DNA from: Diplolepis rosae
Taxonomy: Eukaryota; Arthropoda; Insecta; Hymenoptera; Diplolepididae
Length of the DNA stretch: 64,000 nucleotides
Assembly (NCBI GenBank): GCA_030998225.1
Contig: JAPYXD010000686.1
Location: 4,030,001-4,094,000 of the forward strand
Direction: 5' to 3'
Shown one piece after another: positions 52,820 to 64,000 of this stretch. How positions within the stretch are numbered: position 1 is the first letter of the stretch; every line of letters begins with the position of its first letter. Below the pieces are notes generated by a model. The model saw nothing but the letters and a program-made list of their open reading frames with translations. It had not been told where the DNA came from and ran no database searches. Made by a program: the position numbers and the translations under genes.

Positions 52820-53903
52820 GACTAGTATTATTTTATATGGAGAAAATTGATAAGCAATTAAAGTTTTATGATTTTTGAAGAACTAAGTTTATCAATTTTA
52901 TTCAAATAACATTTTTAAATACTAATCAGAACTAGAAACATAAAATAGTAATAACACTCTAGAAAATTAATCGCAAAAGTACAAGAAATAAATTGTCTTG
53001 CATATAGGATCCTTATATCACGAATAATTAGAGTAAAATTATTTCATAATTAATATTTCAGACCAATATCGATAATAATGGAAACATTAGCAATATATTT
53101 ATTTACTCATTTTCTTCATTAATTGCCTAATTTTATGTTGATAATACAAAACATTATGCATTGAATTATGAGTAACAAGACCTTATCATTTAATCTAATA
53201 TAGTTGCTTCAATAAAGTATTAGTATTAATTAATGGATTGAATTAATATATATAATCAATTCACGCAATCAATTATTAACGATCTAATAAAAAACTCAAT
53301 TAATAAATTAATCGAAAAAATAAAAATTGTCTATTATTAATATTATGAAACAATAATCATATTTAAATTATCTTCATGAACTAATATGAAACATTATTGA
53401 ACGTTAAATTGAGAAAAAATTAAAATATTTAGTCAGTTGAAATCCATAAGAAATCTTGCACTGAAATAATTGCGTCATGGAGAGAAAAAGTCGACAAATA
53501 CATTTTTGCAAAAAATTGTTATAGCACTTATTAAAAGGGTGTTCCATTAAATCAAAGAAATTTTAATATTTCATGCGGAAATTGTCAATATTCTGATCCA
53601 TTTTTTGAATTACAGTATGCATGAAAAATATACAATCAAACTAATAAAGAAATCACTCAATAGCATTTTTCAAAAACTTTAAATGTATTTATTATCAACG
53701 TCTATTTTTATCTATTCTACCATTTCCTAAATTATAATTTTTTAAAAATATATTTTGGAAACAAACATGTAGTAACTGGACCACATTCATTATTACATGA
53801 ACTTGCTACTTCTCTCAAGTATAACATGCACTTAATATTATTTTCTGAGAAAATGAATTGATAATAATGTCTTATTTTCACAAATAAAAAAATTCAAAAT
53901 AAT
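52820..53903. other. AT-rich non-coding
   Basis: No gene or repeat recognised. Confidence 0.4.
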
Positions 53904-54755
53904 TGTCACGTCCCGCGACGTATTTGAATGTATATAATACACACAGGCTGGATTGAGTTAGAAATCTATGAGAAAATCGATAAAGGGTATAGGGAGTAGG
54001 GGAAGTAGGGAGCAGTATAGGGCCCCTTCTCCTCTAAGAAGATATGACTACGTCACGATTTTCGCTGACCGTCAATTTGTATAAAAAAATATAAAAGAGG
54101 CCCACGCCAAGAGCAAGCAGTCAGTAAATTCTTCGTCTAGTTCGATACTTAAATTTTCCTTCGGATTTATAACCGGTCTCGCGACAATAGTCCAGTGCGG
54201 CATTTCAATTTAACTTCGAAAATCTCTGAGTTTGAGATCAATAAAATTCGACCGAGACAATTTAAAATCCAAGTTCGGGAGTCGTAAAAGTCATCGTGGA
54301 CTTGTATAGATCTTTGTAAAGATCTTCGAACAGTGTCATAAATTTGGATCACCGCCCTTTACGGAATATAAGTGTGCGGCCTCTAACTCCGTCTCTCTCA
54401 CACACTTGGACTACACCTGTGGGGATCCAGTACTTACAACTCACCGCCGTGTGGATTAAACCTCAACACAACTTACGAATCATAAAGGTACCGAACCTCT
54501 CTCTCTCTATCTTTATTCTTTGTCTCTTTCTCACCTACGTACAAACCAGCCTGTGCCTACATTATATAAGAATTGTCTTAACGAATGTATATCCGGAAAT
54601 TTTAACCAGTAAAATAAATTCAATTTGTATTATTTTCATAATCATTGTGTCTTTCATTGACTTATCCTCATCCCTAAGCGAGGATCATTCGATCCTAACT
54701 TAAAACGAGGAATCTTCGATCAAAGTAAGTATATTTGCGTACTTGTGACGTAACA
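53904..54755 (+). repeat. Solo LTR of a sister retroelement family
   Basis: 852 bp, TGTCACGTCCCGCGACG...GTGACGTAACA, flanked by TAAT on both sides (53900-53903, 54756-54759). It shares its first 20 bp, a TATA-region pattern and the last 95 bp (U5 hairpin plus GTAAGT) with the LTRs at 10892 and 27778; the middle is diverged. It probably arose by recombination between two LTRs. A 119-codon frame inside (54344-54703) is judged non-coding. Confidence 0.92.
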
Positions 54756-54759
54756 TAAT

Positions 54760-55025
54760 GATAGAATCAGTCACACGCAGTATAAATATATGCTTGTATT
54801 TTGTTATGAATATGTTCACTAATTTCTTTTTCACGTGGCGAAAAGATATGAATAATTGAAAATGATATTATGTATACACTCATGTTTATGATTGAATAAA
54901 TATGCACTAAAAACACTAAATATCAATAATAATAAAAACAATGACTTGAAATTACGAAATATTTCCCATTTTCCGATACTTGTTTAAATTTGTTTATGAA
55001 CACCATGTAAAACAATACTTTCATA
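54760..55025. other. Non-coding
   Basis: AT-rich; nothing recognised. Confidence 0.4.
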
Positions 55026-55087
55026 GGAGAGGACAGAGGTGGCGCCGCCTTACGGATTAGTTTCCATCTAGGATCACTAATGGTGAA

Positions 55088-55237
55088 TTTATACCTCTGT
55101 CTGCCTGACCGGTGCGGACAGAGAATACATAAGAGCAAATAAGACAGACGTTTTCTTTTTGTCTAATTTTACACTGTCTGTCTCCTTTACTCTCATGTAT
55201 TTGGTGTCCGCACCTGTCAGGCCGACAGAGGTATAAA
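55088..55237. mobile_element. 150-bp MITE
   Basis: TTTATACCTCTGTCTGCCTG and GGCCGACAGAGGTATAAA form the ends, with inner GGTGCGGAC/GTCCGCACC also inverted. Confidence 0.7.
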
Positions 55238-55294
55238 TGCACCATAAGGGACAAAAATTTACCTCGTCGTCGGATAGGGATAGGGCTGCTTTGT

Positions 55295-58200
55295 ACGCAC
55301 TCTTGATCGTCTAAAACAACAACAAAAGGCGCACGTTTTGAGGTTACTTTTAGGATCGAATACACATTCCCGTATATAATATGCATCACAATGTATCAGT
55401 TATGATGCATATATCATAATTAGATACTTATTGAACGAATCTACTCACATTCGTTATAAATTACTAAACGAAAACATAACCGTTCAACACTTAACCAGAA
55501 CTCACCAAGAAACTCCGCTCGACCAATCCGTATTAGGCACGGGGTTTGTCCCATCCTTCCCTAGAGGATCCTTATATCATATGCGACAATAACGCCACTG
55601 CTTGTTGATAGCAAACACTATAATTCGTTCCCGTTTGCTCCTATAGGAGTGAACTTACTGCAGATTTAGTATATTATTCATGAATTTATCCAAGATTATA
55701 AGTAAAAATAACGATTTTCTAGTTATACACGGGAAATTAAATATTTTCCAAAATTACAGATTATCACTAATAATTAAGCAGTGATTTTATGAAACTGTAA
55801 TGGACTCTAACACAAATGTTATAGTCCTACTGCCAAATGGACGTCGTCAAACTGTCAAAGTCACAATGAACACTACTCTTTTGCAAGTAATTATAATAAT
55901 ATGATTGAATTTAACTTTTATATTGTTTAATTTTTCATTTATACTGCAGTACAGCATAAGTGAATTGTCATAAGCTAAGATCTCTCGTGGATAAAAAATA
56001 CATAAAACCCAAAATATATATTTTAATGAGATCTACAATTTTTGTCTAGGACATTTTCTTAAGTTCACAATATCTATTGAGATAAATGCGAAAATTCATG
56101 ATTTATAAGAGTTTTACCATGAAAATCAAAGGGCATAGCCGGGTTTCCATGTTGAAAGTGCTCCCAAACCAAAGAAGCTTTGCATTAACCATATCAAATT
56201 ACTTGACAAGAAATGAGTTTTCAGAAATTTGCAGGTCCGCAGCCGCCTTATTTAATGAGGAATGATAGATATTGCAATTTTTGATTCTTGACTTTCACAG
56301 CCAAACTATTTATTCTAAAATTGTGAAAAAATTGACACTGCTACTTGACGTAATTTTTTCAAATTTTCGTGGGGGGTGGACGGGGGTTAAAAAAATTAAA
56401 AACATGAAATCAGCCTTTTGCGTTCAAATTTCCAATCTATAATAATTCAAGGCACACAAAATAAAATAAATAATAGTGATAATGATTGATTCATGTATGA
56501 AACTAATTGAACAGAGTGTCGAATAGAAAAATTATACAGTAAACATAACATGAAGAATAGTAGAAAGTGAAAAAAATACATTTTGTAATGAAATACTGTA
56601 AACTTGATAATGTAATAAATTAATTTTTTAGCAGAAATCCGTTTTTTTTTATTTCAAAGATCACTTTGGCTCTTTATCATTTATTAAGTAATAATCACAT
56701 CAAATTACATTACACTTACATATTGTATAATTAAAGAATGAGCAAACAACACTTAAAAAATATATTGACTAGCAAATATCTTCGATCTCATCAACTTGTT
56801 TTACAGTCTATTAGCAGAATATAAAAAAAATATGACTCAATTATTTAATTTATAAAAAGTAAAACAATATTTTAGTTGATGCAGAAATAGTAGGCGAGAA
56901 ATGTTGTTATTAAAAAGTGTGATACGATATGATATACATATATACATATATATGATATGATACGAAATGATCATTGCAAAAATTTTCTGCGAACCTAATT
57001 AAGAATAAAATGTGTATACAAATAGAACATTTACCATTTTATGTGCCTTGAATTATTGTAGATTGGAAATTTGAACGCAAAAGGCTGATTTTATATGTTT
57101 TTAATTTTTTTAACTTCCGTTCACCCCCCGCAAAAATTTGAAAAAATTACGTTAAAGACCTTTGCTAATGACTAATATTTAGAAAAAAAATCAGAACTGT
57201 ACCGTGAATTTTAATGCAAAGCTTCATTTGGTTTGGGGGCACTTTCAACATGGATACCCGGCTATGCCCTTTGAGTCATTTTTGATGAGCGCGTCAAAAT
57301 ACGTAAGCATACCGACTTTGAACGTAAACGTGGGTATGGGCTTTTCGAAACCTCATTTCGACTCTCAAACTTCATCGTTTTTCTCGATAATTACTACTCG
57401 CACAGAGGAGATGGAACAAACATAAAATGTGTATCCCAATGAGATCGCCAACTTTTGTTTGAAACATTTTTCATGATTTTTAATTCTTACTGAAATAAAC
57501 GTAAAAAAACCAGAATGTTTATGGGTTTTTTACGGTTTTCACCATGAAAATCGAGTAGTAGTTGCCAATTTTCACCAAGTTTTGTAACGAGCACCTCAAC
57601 ATGTGTATGTAGGAATACGAATTTGTAACAAAATCGGGGGTGTGTATTATAACCGAATAAAAATATCCTTATTTGGAGTTTTTCTCAATACTGAATTAAA
57701 ATCGTCAATATCAACCGGACCATGTTACTGAAATAGGTAAAACTAAATTTCAGGTGAAGTTAAACAAATGATATTAATTTTTAATGAATATTTTTTTACA
57801 TAAAAGTAAATGTTTGTTTAATTAAAACAAAGTATTATCTCAGTGTGTAATAAATTGCATGGCTCTAATGAGAGCCGATTCATGTACCATATATGGGTGG
57901 TTCGCCACAAATAAGGCACTTTTGTGTCTGAAGTTTTTTGAGAATATAAACAAATATATCCAATGAACCTTCTTGTAATTCATTATTTCAGAATTAAATC
58001 AAACTTATTCATATGATCGAAAATCGATTTTTTTGTATATCCATTTTTACGAAGCATCGACTTTGAACTCGTGCTGTATTATAATTATCTATTTAATATT
58101 TTATAAATATTTTATAATCAATCATGAAATATCATCGAAAATCAAATATCCTATTGTTAAGGAGGATCGACCCATACATCCTGATCCAGAAGTATGTGAC

Positions 58201-58937
58201 TCTCACATACTTTGTAATTTTTTTGAAAAATCCTTCACTGTCTCAATACGATATATAGATCAGTGGAAGGGGATATATAGAATACACAAAAGCAATTTTT
58301 TGTTTCAGAATACCATCATTTAATTAATAAAAATAAATTATCCCGGAGATAAACTTTTTGCAGGTTAAAATTGAATAAATTTCTAATCATCTGCAACGAG
58401 GATATAAGCAACAACGCCGCATTTTCGTGCACTTGTATTTTCGTATCCCTAGCTCTTAAGAATCAATCATTGATTTCTTATCATTTGAAGTATTTGAATT
58501 AAATATAAAATTATTAGTGACATGTCGGATTAACTCAATCTCCATAAGATTAGATATTAATTTACATCTTCTTTTCTTGTAAACTACACTTCTAAATGCT
58601 AAAAAATTTTGACAGCACATTTTTTTGGTACCATCTCCTAATTTTTAAAGTTTAAAGAAAATCTGATCATTGGAAGTTTAGGCTCAATTCTCCTTAAGCT
58701 AATTTTCCCTTAAATCGCGAGTTTTAGATCCTCCTTTTCTATTGTAAATATCGAACGTGAAGCGTGAATGTCATGATTTTTTAAAGTCGAAGTAACTTTG
58801 ATCAGAGTAAAATAGTGAAAAGTAAATTTCTAAAGAACGCCATCTGTTAATAGACTGCTGTCAAATTCTCTGCCAAATCCGTCGCGTAGTTCAATTTTTA
58901 TATTCGCTCAAAGCAAACAAGTCCTGAATCCAATAAA
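55295..58937. other. Non-coding region with an inverted repeat
   Basis: 56127-56457 is inverted at 57042-57274 (CAAAGGGCATAGCCGGG..., GGCTGATTT...TTTGCGTTC). The rest is AT-rich. Frames at 57204-57425 and 58033-58323 are not convincing. Confidence 0.5.
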
Positions 58938-59501
58938 ATGGGGAAAAAACGAATTTAGTGCAGTAATTAAACACTTCTATATAAAAGGCAATACACCGAA
59001 AGAAATAAAGGCCTAGTAAGATGAAGTTCATGGCACATCTGCACCATCGTTCAAAACTGTGTACAATTGTGCGAATGAGTTTAAATATGAGAATTGGTTG
59101 AAACTATAGGCATATATTATATTATGCATCATTATCGGTCCAGATGCGCAAAAAAATCAAAAAGAACGCCCCCATTTGGCAAAAAAGAAAGTGATCTTTC
59201 ATCAAGACAATGCACGCATGCACACCTGTGCTGTTGCAATGGCAATATTGCAGGAATTGAAGTTTGAATTGTTGCCACATCCACCGTATTTGTTGAATTT
59301 AGCCCCCAGTGACTTTTTCCCGTTTTCAAACATATAAATCGCTTGCCTGGAAGAGGTTCGAATCAAACAAGGACGTCATCGCCGAAATAGAGGCCTATTT
59401 TAATGAAATTCAAAACTCTTACTTTTTTGGACAGCTTGAAAAAATTAGAAAATTGCTGGGCGAAGACTATCGAGCTACAAGGAGACTATGTGGAAGAATA
59501 A
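58938..59501 (+). pseudogene. mariner transposase remnant, internally deleted
   Basis: The ATG at 58938 begins an N-terminal piece recognisable across stops (FRAVIKHFYIKGNTPKEIK, EVHGTSAPSFKTVYN). A deletion then jumps to the catalytic region: HLAKKKVIFHQDNARMH and LLPHPPYLLNLAPSDFF, where the third catalytic Asp is Asn. The C-terminus (KRFESNKDVIAEIEAYF, GDYVEE) ends in TAA at 59499-59501. Distinct from the mariner at 870-3607. Non-functional. Confidence 0.88.
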
Positions 59502-60014
59502 AAGTAAGTCAACCCGAGATAATGTGATTTTTTGTAAGAACTTATTGACCTGCCCTCGTAATTCGTGGGAGACTGAGGATAAACTAGGAGTTTGCTCAAT
59601 ATGAAATTGATATTACATTAAAATATTTTAAAAATAGCATTAAGAAAAAGTTAATGTTCTTTCGCGAAAAATTCACCAAAATAAGACAACCTTAAACGCA
59701 GGAGCTATATGTTTCACCAGCGTGCCTAGGCAAAATTACTTTAAAATTTTTATTACACCTGCGTAAGGACAATACTTAGTACAGCAATGCGACCGAACAA
59801 TTTATAATTTCTTATAAATATACAATAGTAGCAATCCTATGATAATTATCGTGTGAATTAATCAGACGATAATACTTAGTGCCTTATGTCGGTAATGTAG
59901 CTATACGTCGGTAACAAGCAATTGATTTGGTCAATGATTATCGACATTGGTCCTTAAAAACATGTTTTTACCATAATTGCTTATCCATAATTTGTTATTG
60001 ATCATAGATAATTA
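59502..60014. other. Non-coding
   Basis: Probably the 3' flank of the mariner remnant; no clear terminal repeat was found. Confidence 0.4.
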
Positions 60015-60477
60015 CACTATCGGTCAAAAGTTTAAGTTCACCTGTTTGAGCCATTATCGAAGTGTCCTAATTTTTATAAAAACTAGTTAAAATTTTTTTT
60101 TCTATAATAACATGAATGTTAATAAAACTTCGCATCTAATGATCCCAAGCTGAAGGCAAAATGTTAGTTTTATAACAATATATATATATATATTTTATTT
60201 GAAGTATTACGACGTTTTTTTACCATGTTTGACCCCATGGTAGAATTCAGGAAAAAATTCTAAGAATATCTTGATTAGTTAACAAATTACGATGAAGACT
60301 TATATTTAAAGCAAGACAAAGAACTTTTAAAAATGTTAGTTATTTTTAAAGTTATTAATGTTTCCCAAAAAGATCAAAATTTGACGTATTTTCTAATATC
60401 TTTTTATAAAATTAACATTAAGACACTTCGACAATGGCTCAAACAACAGGTGAACTTAAACCTCTGACCGGTAGTGT
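60015..60477. mobile_element. Tc1/mariner-type MITE, 463 bp
   Basis: CACTATCGGTCAAAAGTTTA...AACCTCTGACCGGTAGTG with TA at both sides; same family as 49739-50748. Confidence 0.85.
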
Positions 60478-60479
60478 AA

Positions 60480-62063
60480 TTGGGGATTTGCAAGCAAAAA
60501 AATTATACCATTTTATATAGGCAATCCAAAGTTTATGTTACATAGAAAATAATTACAATGGCGTTTTCATTTTATTCATTAATTGTTGATTTGCGATCGA
60601 TTCAAAGATAATGAGCGTTTGAATCGGATCGCTTCGGCGGTCAAGCGTCTCTGGTTCTTAAAACTGTGACATCATATCGTTGTATTTCCGTATCGGCAAC
60701 ATACAAACCTAACTTCCAGTATTGAAAGAACCAATAGTATAGGTACCCCAAAATGACCCCTGTTGGATTGTCATTCAGTTCCAAGCAGTTACACGGTCAC
60801 TTTGATTCATTTCGGACTTTAATAGTTAACGCCGTGAACCCTTCGATACTATGAAATATCTCAAGACAAGACGTAGCACTTAGAACAGGCTTCCTTACAT
60901 TCCTTTTTTCTAAACTTGTACCTATTAGTTTTAAAAGAAGAAATTTGTAGGTGTCTCAACCGGAAGGAAGGCAGTACTTTCAAATTCGTATGTCCTTCTT
61001 TACTCTTTCTTACTAATAACCCTATTTACGGTTTTAGAAAATAAACTCCTCGTCCTTTTGAAATTAGACAAGATGTTTTCAGTGCCATAATCCCGCACGA
61101 TAAAGGAAACTCTATTTCCTTGCTACTTTAAGGTTTGACCGGTGTCAACACACTTGATGGACTGCGATTTTAATTTGGATTAAATTCACCTCGAAGCCTC
61201 GTATCGATGGTGCTTGGGTGAGGAATTTTGGTGATTTTGAATTTTCTAGATGGCGTGTTGTTGGGAAAGAATTTTTATTATTTTATTTTATGATACCAAA
61301 AGTTAAATAAATCAGGTATCAATATTGATTAATTAAATCGATTCCTCTGATTATTATTTATGATACCTTAGCTATTTTTTATAGTTAGAAAAAAATGGTT
61401 CAAATTATTATTCAGAATTATCATATACACTGGCCATGGTAACTTGTAGCTATCCAAGTTTTTGTTTATTTTATTAATGTAGATTTGTGCTTTTATCCAT
61501 GATAAGGAAAAATAGGAAAGTAGAAAAGGACCATGGAGAAACAGCACCATTAATATCAGTATTTGCGGGAATTATCAAGGGGTAAATCTAATTATTATTA
61601 CATTTTTCGTGACGTAACCAAACAGAGAAAAAAAATGAATGTGTACGGCAGTGTACACTTTTCTTGTTTGAAATAGCCAGTTCATTCCTTTTAGAAACTG
61701 CTGTTCTCCTTCTTGCTTTTGCTTCCTTGTAATCATCCTTACAACCCCTTTCTTTCATCCTAATCCTGCCGTAATTTATTATACATTTTTGTAGTTTATA
61801 TGTGTTTATCTCAAAACATTACGAGTTGAAATTTTGACACTTTGACATTATCTTGTAATTTTAAAGTATTTCCACCTCTCTCATCCCTTCATTTTGTTTC
61901 TGCAATAATTTATATTATACAATAACTATTTTTCAGAAAGTGATTTCGAACAACTGAGTACCCCATTAGTGAATTTGTGTTTGCATCATAAATTTATTCT
62001 CGATCGAATATGTCAATTTTCGAGCCAAATTCTCGTCATTTGTGGGAAGTTTTTATTTCCTGC
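60480..62063. other. Non-coding
   Basis: No gene recognised; a 60-codon minus frame (61368-61550) is low-complexity. Confidence 0.4.
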
Positions 62064-62240
62064 TTTCCATTTGAAGAAAACTGCGTCTGAGGCTCATCGA
62101 ATGTTCTCAAGTACTTACGGTGAGGCTGCTCTTAGTGTAAGGACGTGTTGTGAGTGGTTTCAACTCTTCAAGAGCGGTGATTTTGATGTCGAGAACCGTC
62201 ATGACGCACAGTGGAGTGAAATAGAAAAACGAGGTTCAAA
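62064..62240 (+). pseudogene. mariner transposase N-terminal fragment
   Basis: FHLKKTASEAHRMFSSTYGE, RTCCEWFQLFKSGDFDVENRH is the mariner helix-turn-helix region of a subfamily different from the other two copies. It then degenerates. The catalytic domain is absent. Confidence 0.8.
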
Positions 62241-62625
62241 ATCATTTTCTGAGCTAAATTCTTGACCGATTTGAGATTTTTTTTTGTTGAAAAATCCAAC
62301 ATTAAATTTTGAAGAGATCGTTGCAGGCCGATTTTTTGAATTTGTTGTTGTTACAACTTTTATGTTAATGTAAATAGCGTAAAAAATGTCGATTTTTCGA
62401 ATTTTATTTTATATTTCTTCGAGTAAATTTTTCCTAGGCCTGTCACACCCCAGCTTCGATGCGTAGGAGTATATAGAATGGAATAATTTGGTTGACATGT
62501 GAATTCATTTGTTATAAACAAATAGATATAACAATTAGTCAACGGAATGGATTGGTCATTTGTGCAATCCAATTAAGCATCGGAATCAATCGTTCCCATC
62601 TCTAAGATGATATCTCATCATGAAA

Positions 62626-62959
62626 ATTCGTCATCCGTTATTATTTGTTAACTTTAACAACAAATAATATAAACAAATGCACAGTATGGGCATTTGTAGG
62701 CAAAAACCAGCCGAATTTCTTACGAATCTTCATCATAATACATTGCTTGTGATGTTGACAGATGTTATCTTGTCATCCGACATTATTTATCAACTTTAGC
62801 AACAAATCATATAAACAAATGAACCATATGGGCATTTGTAGGCAAAAACGAGCCAAATTTCTTCCGAATCTTAATCATAATACATTGCTTGTGATGTTGA
62901 CAGATGTTATCTTGTCATCCGACATTATTTATCAACTTTAGCAACAAATCATATAACTT
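62626..62959. repeat. Tandem repeat, about 139-bp unit, 2.4 copies
   Basis: Units share TCATCCG(T/A)(T/C)ATTATTT, GCAACAAATCATATAA, GGGCATTTGTAGGCAAAAAC and ACATTGCTTGTGATGTTGAC. Confidence 0.9.
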
Positions 62960-63305
62960 ATGAACTTATGGCAGGTCGAGACCCTTCATAGCTCACATCG
63001 GTCAGCAAAGTGAAAACCCTAAGAAGGGTAGAGACAAAACCTTAATAAATTCTGAGTCCCGACTACTAAATCATTTACATTAGCTAAACAGATGTTACAA
63101 AAGTAATAACTGAGTATCGAAGAGAAACATAAGTTCAGCATAGACAAGCTAACCATAAATTTCAGATTTAGGAATTTAGCCTTATAGCCTAAGTTATAAA
63201 ATATTCCGTAGAACTGCAGGTCATTATAGTTTTAAGCAACATTGAAAAACACTTTTTAATTTTGAAGAAAAAGAAATGAGCTCGAGATTAGAAGTTATAA
63301 AGAAG
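62960..63305. other. Non-coding
   Basis: Nothing recognised. Confidence 0.4.
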
Positions 63306-63515
63306 AATAAAATCTGAAGAAGCAATAGTTGAAATTTGTCTTAGTATTTGCAGCCGTAAAATAAAATAAAATTGAAAGCAGTAACAATTGAAATTTGTCT
63401 AAGGATTTGCAGTCGTAAAATAAAATAAAATCTAAAGTGGTAACAATTGAAATTTGTCTAAGGATTTGCACTCGTAAAATAAAATAAAATCTAAAGTAAC
63501 AATAATCGAAATTTC
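63306..63515. repeat. Tandem repeat, about 62-bp unit, 3.5 copies
   Basis: Units share GTAACAATTGAAATTTGTCT, AGGATTTGCA and CGTAAAATAAAATAAAATCT. Confidence 0.9.
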
Positions 63516-63629
63516 CCCAAAGGAACAATGTATTAATCTGTAGTGGCGTACGTGACAAAAAACGCCACAGTGTCTTGAACAATTTTTGATAAGTGCGAGA
63601 AACCTTCTAGGTGCAAATGAAAATGTCTG

Positions 63630-64000
63630 TTACTTTTTTTTTTTTTTTTTTTTTTTTGGTGAGGAGGAAAAATGGCAAAATCTTTTATAGACGTTGTACA
63701 GGACTCTCCTAGGACGGGTCTAGGTATACCTGTTAAAACCAGAAAACCCCCTCTCTCGAACCAATACACCACCCGCGGAACCGCCTTTCGGCTTTAAACT
63801 TCACGGATGGTTGGTTCCATTGAAATCGCGTACGACTCTTCCGTCATCCATTCGCTCGGAACTTCCATTCGCGGCCACACGCCCACTAGGGTAACCGACT
63901 AGCCGCGCCACCCGGGGGAGAAACAAACAGATTCCCCCCCCCCCCCGAACGACGCGGACAGTCAAGTCTACCCGAGGCGCAGGACCGCGCGTGCAGGCCC
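63630..64000 (-). other. GC-rich edge sequence ending in a long poly-A on the minus strand
   Basis: A T-run of about 27 at 63631-63657, read on the minus strand, is a poly-A following a GC-rich, CpG-containing sequence that reaches the window end. This could be the 3' end of a non-LTR retrotransposon or SINE. No coding motif is visible in the part present. Confidence 0.35.

Larger units (their letters stand above)
52707..55294. repeat. Inverted repeat pair enclosing the solo LTR
   Basis: 52707-52815 is inverted at 55026-55294 (shared AGCAGCCCTATCCGACGACGA and AAGGCGGCGCCACCTCT). The right copy is lengthened by a small MITE at 55088-55237. Confidence 0.7.

Noticed and set aside
54344..54703. 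119-codon frame in the solo LTR
   Set aside because: Covers R/U5 of an LTR, including its polyadenylation region; hydrophobic low-complexity translation.
62626..63515. CRISPR-like array
   Set aside because: The repeats are long contiguous tandem units without unique spacers, in eukaryotic DNA.

Overview
This is AT-rich insect nuclear DNA made almost entirely of transposable elements. The mix of mariner, hAT-like, P-like/THAP, Polinton and Ty3/gypsy elements points to an arthropod. I lean towards a hymenopteran, but nothing here proves it. I see no confident host gene, rRNA, tRNA or CRISPR array.

The centrepiece is a 17.6-kb envelope-bearing Ty3/gypsy element at 10892-28539. It has 762-bp LTRs, a CAGT target duplication, a tRNA-Gly(GCC) primer site, a polypurine tract, gag and pol. 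Downstream of pol lie eight plus-strand reading frames that ordinary gypsy elements do not have. In order they are: a CARD-like protein; a chuvirus-type glycoprotein; two dsRNA-binding-domain proteins; an errantivirus/baculovirus-F-like Env (frame-broken near its start); two paralogous cysteine-rich proteins; and a third dsRBD plus zinc-knuckle protein. Each start codon sits 1-16 nt after a 3' splice-site-like sequence. The LTR carries a conserved GTAAGT that could be the common donor. This looks like a complex retrovirus with alternatively spliced accessory genes, some plausibly aimed at RNA interference (dsRBDs) and apoptosis (CARD). Those roles are inferred.

The element is nested. It sits in the left arm of a fold-back Polinton-like element (9650-34621; AG...CT ends, TTCGAT duplication, degraded family-B DNA polymerase in both arms). 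That element sits inside an old palindromic hAT-like element (7806-39190), itself inserted in a region of dispersed GGAGCCAANATGGCG repeats.

Other regions: 1-324, partial P-type transposase; 870-3607, frameshifted mariner split by a TA-flanked insertion; 5247-7700, hAT fragment, TA-flanked element and diverged tandem repeats; 39472-41552, hAT-like element with ATATCGAT-rich ends; 41607-46800, palindromic hAT-like element with perfect 8-bp duplication; 48881-51493, degenerate THAP/P-like insertion whose empty site is visible elsewhere; 53904-54755, solo LTR of a sister retroelement; 58938-64000, mariner remnants, a TA MITE, tandem repeats and a GC-rich edge.
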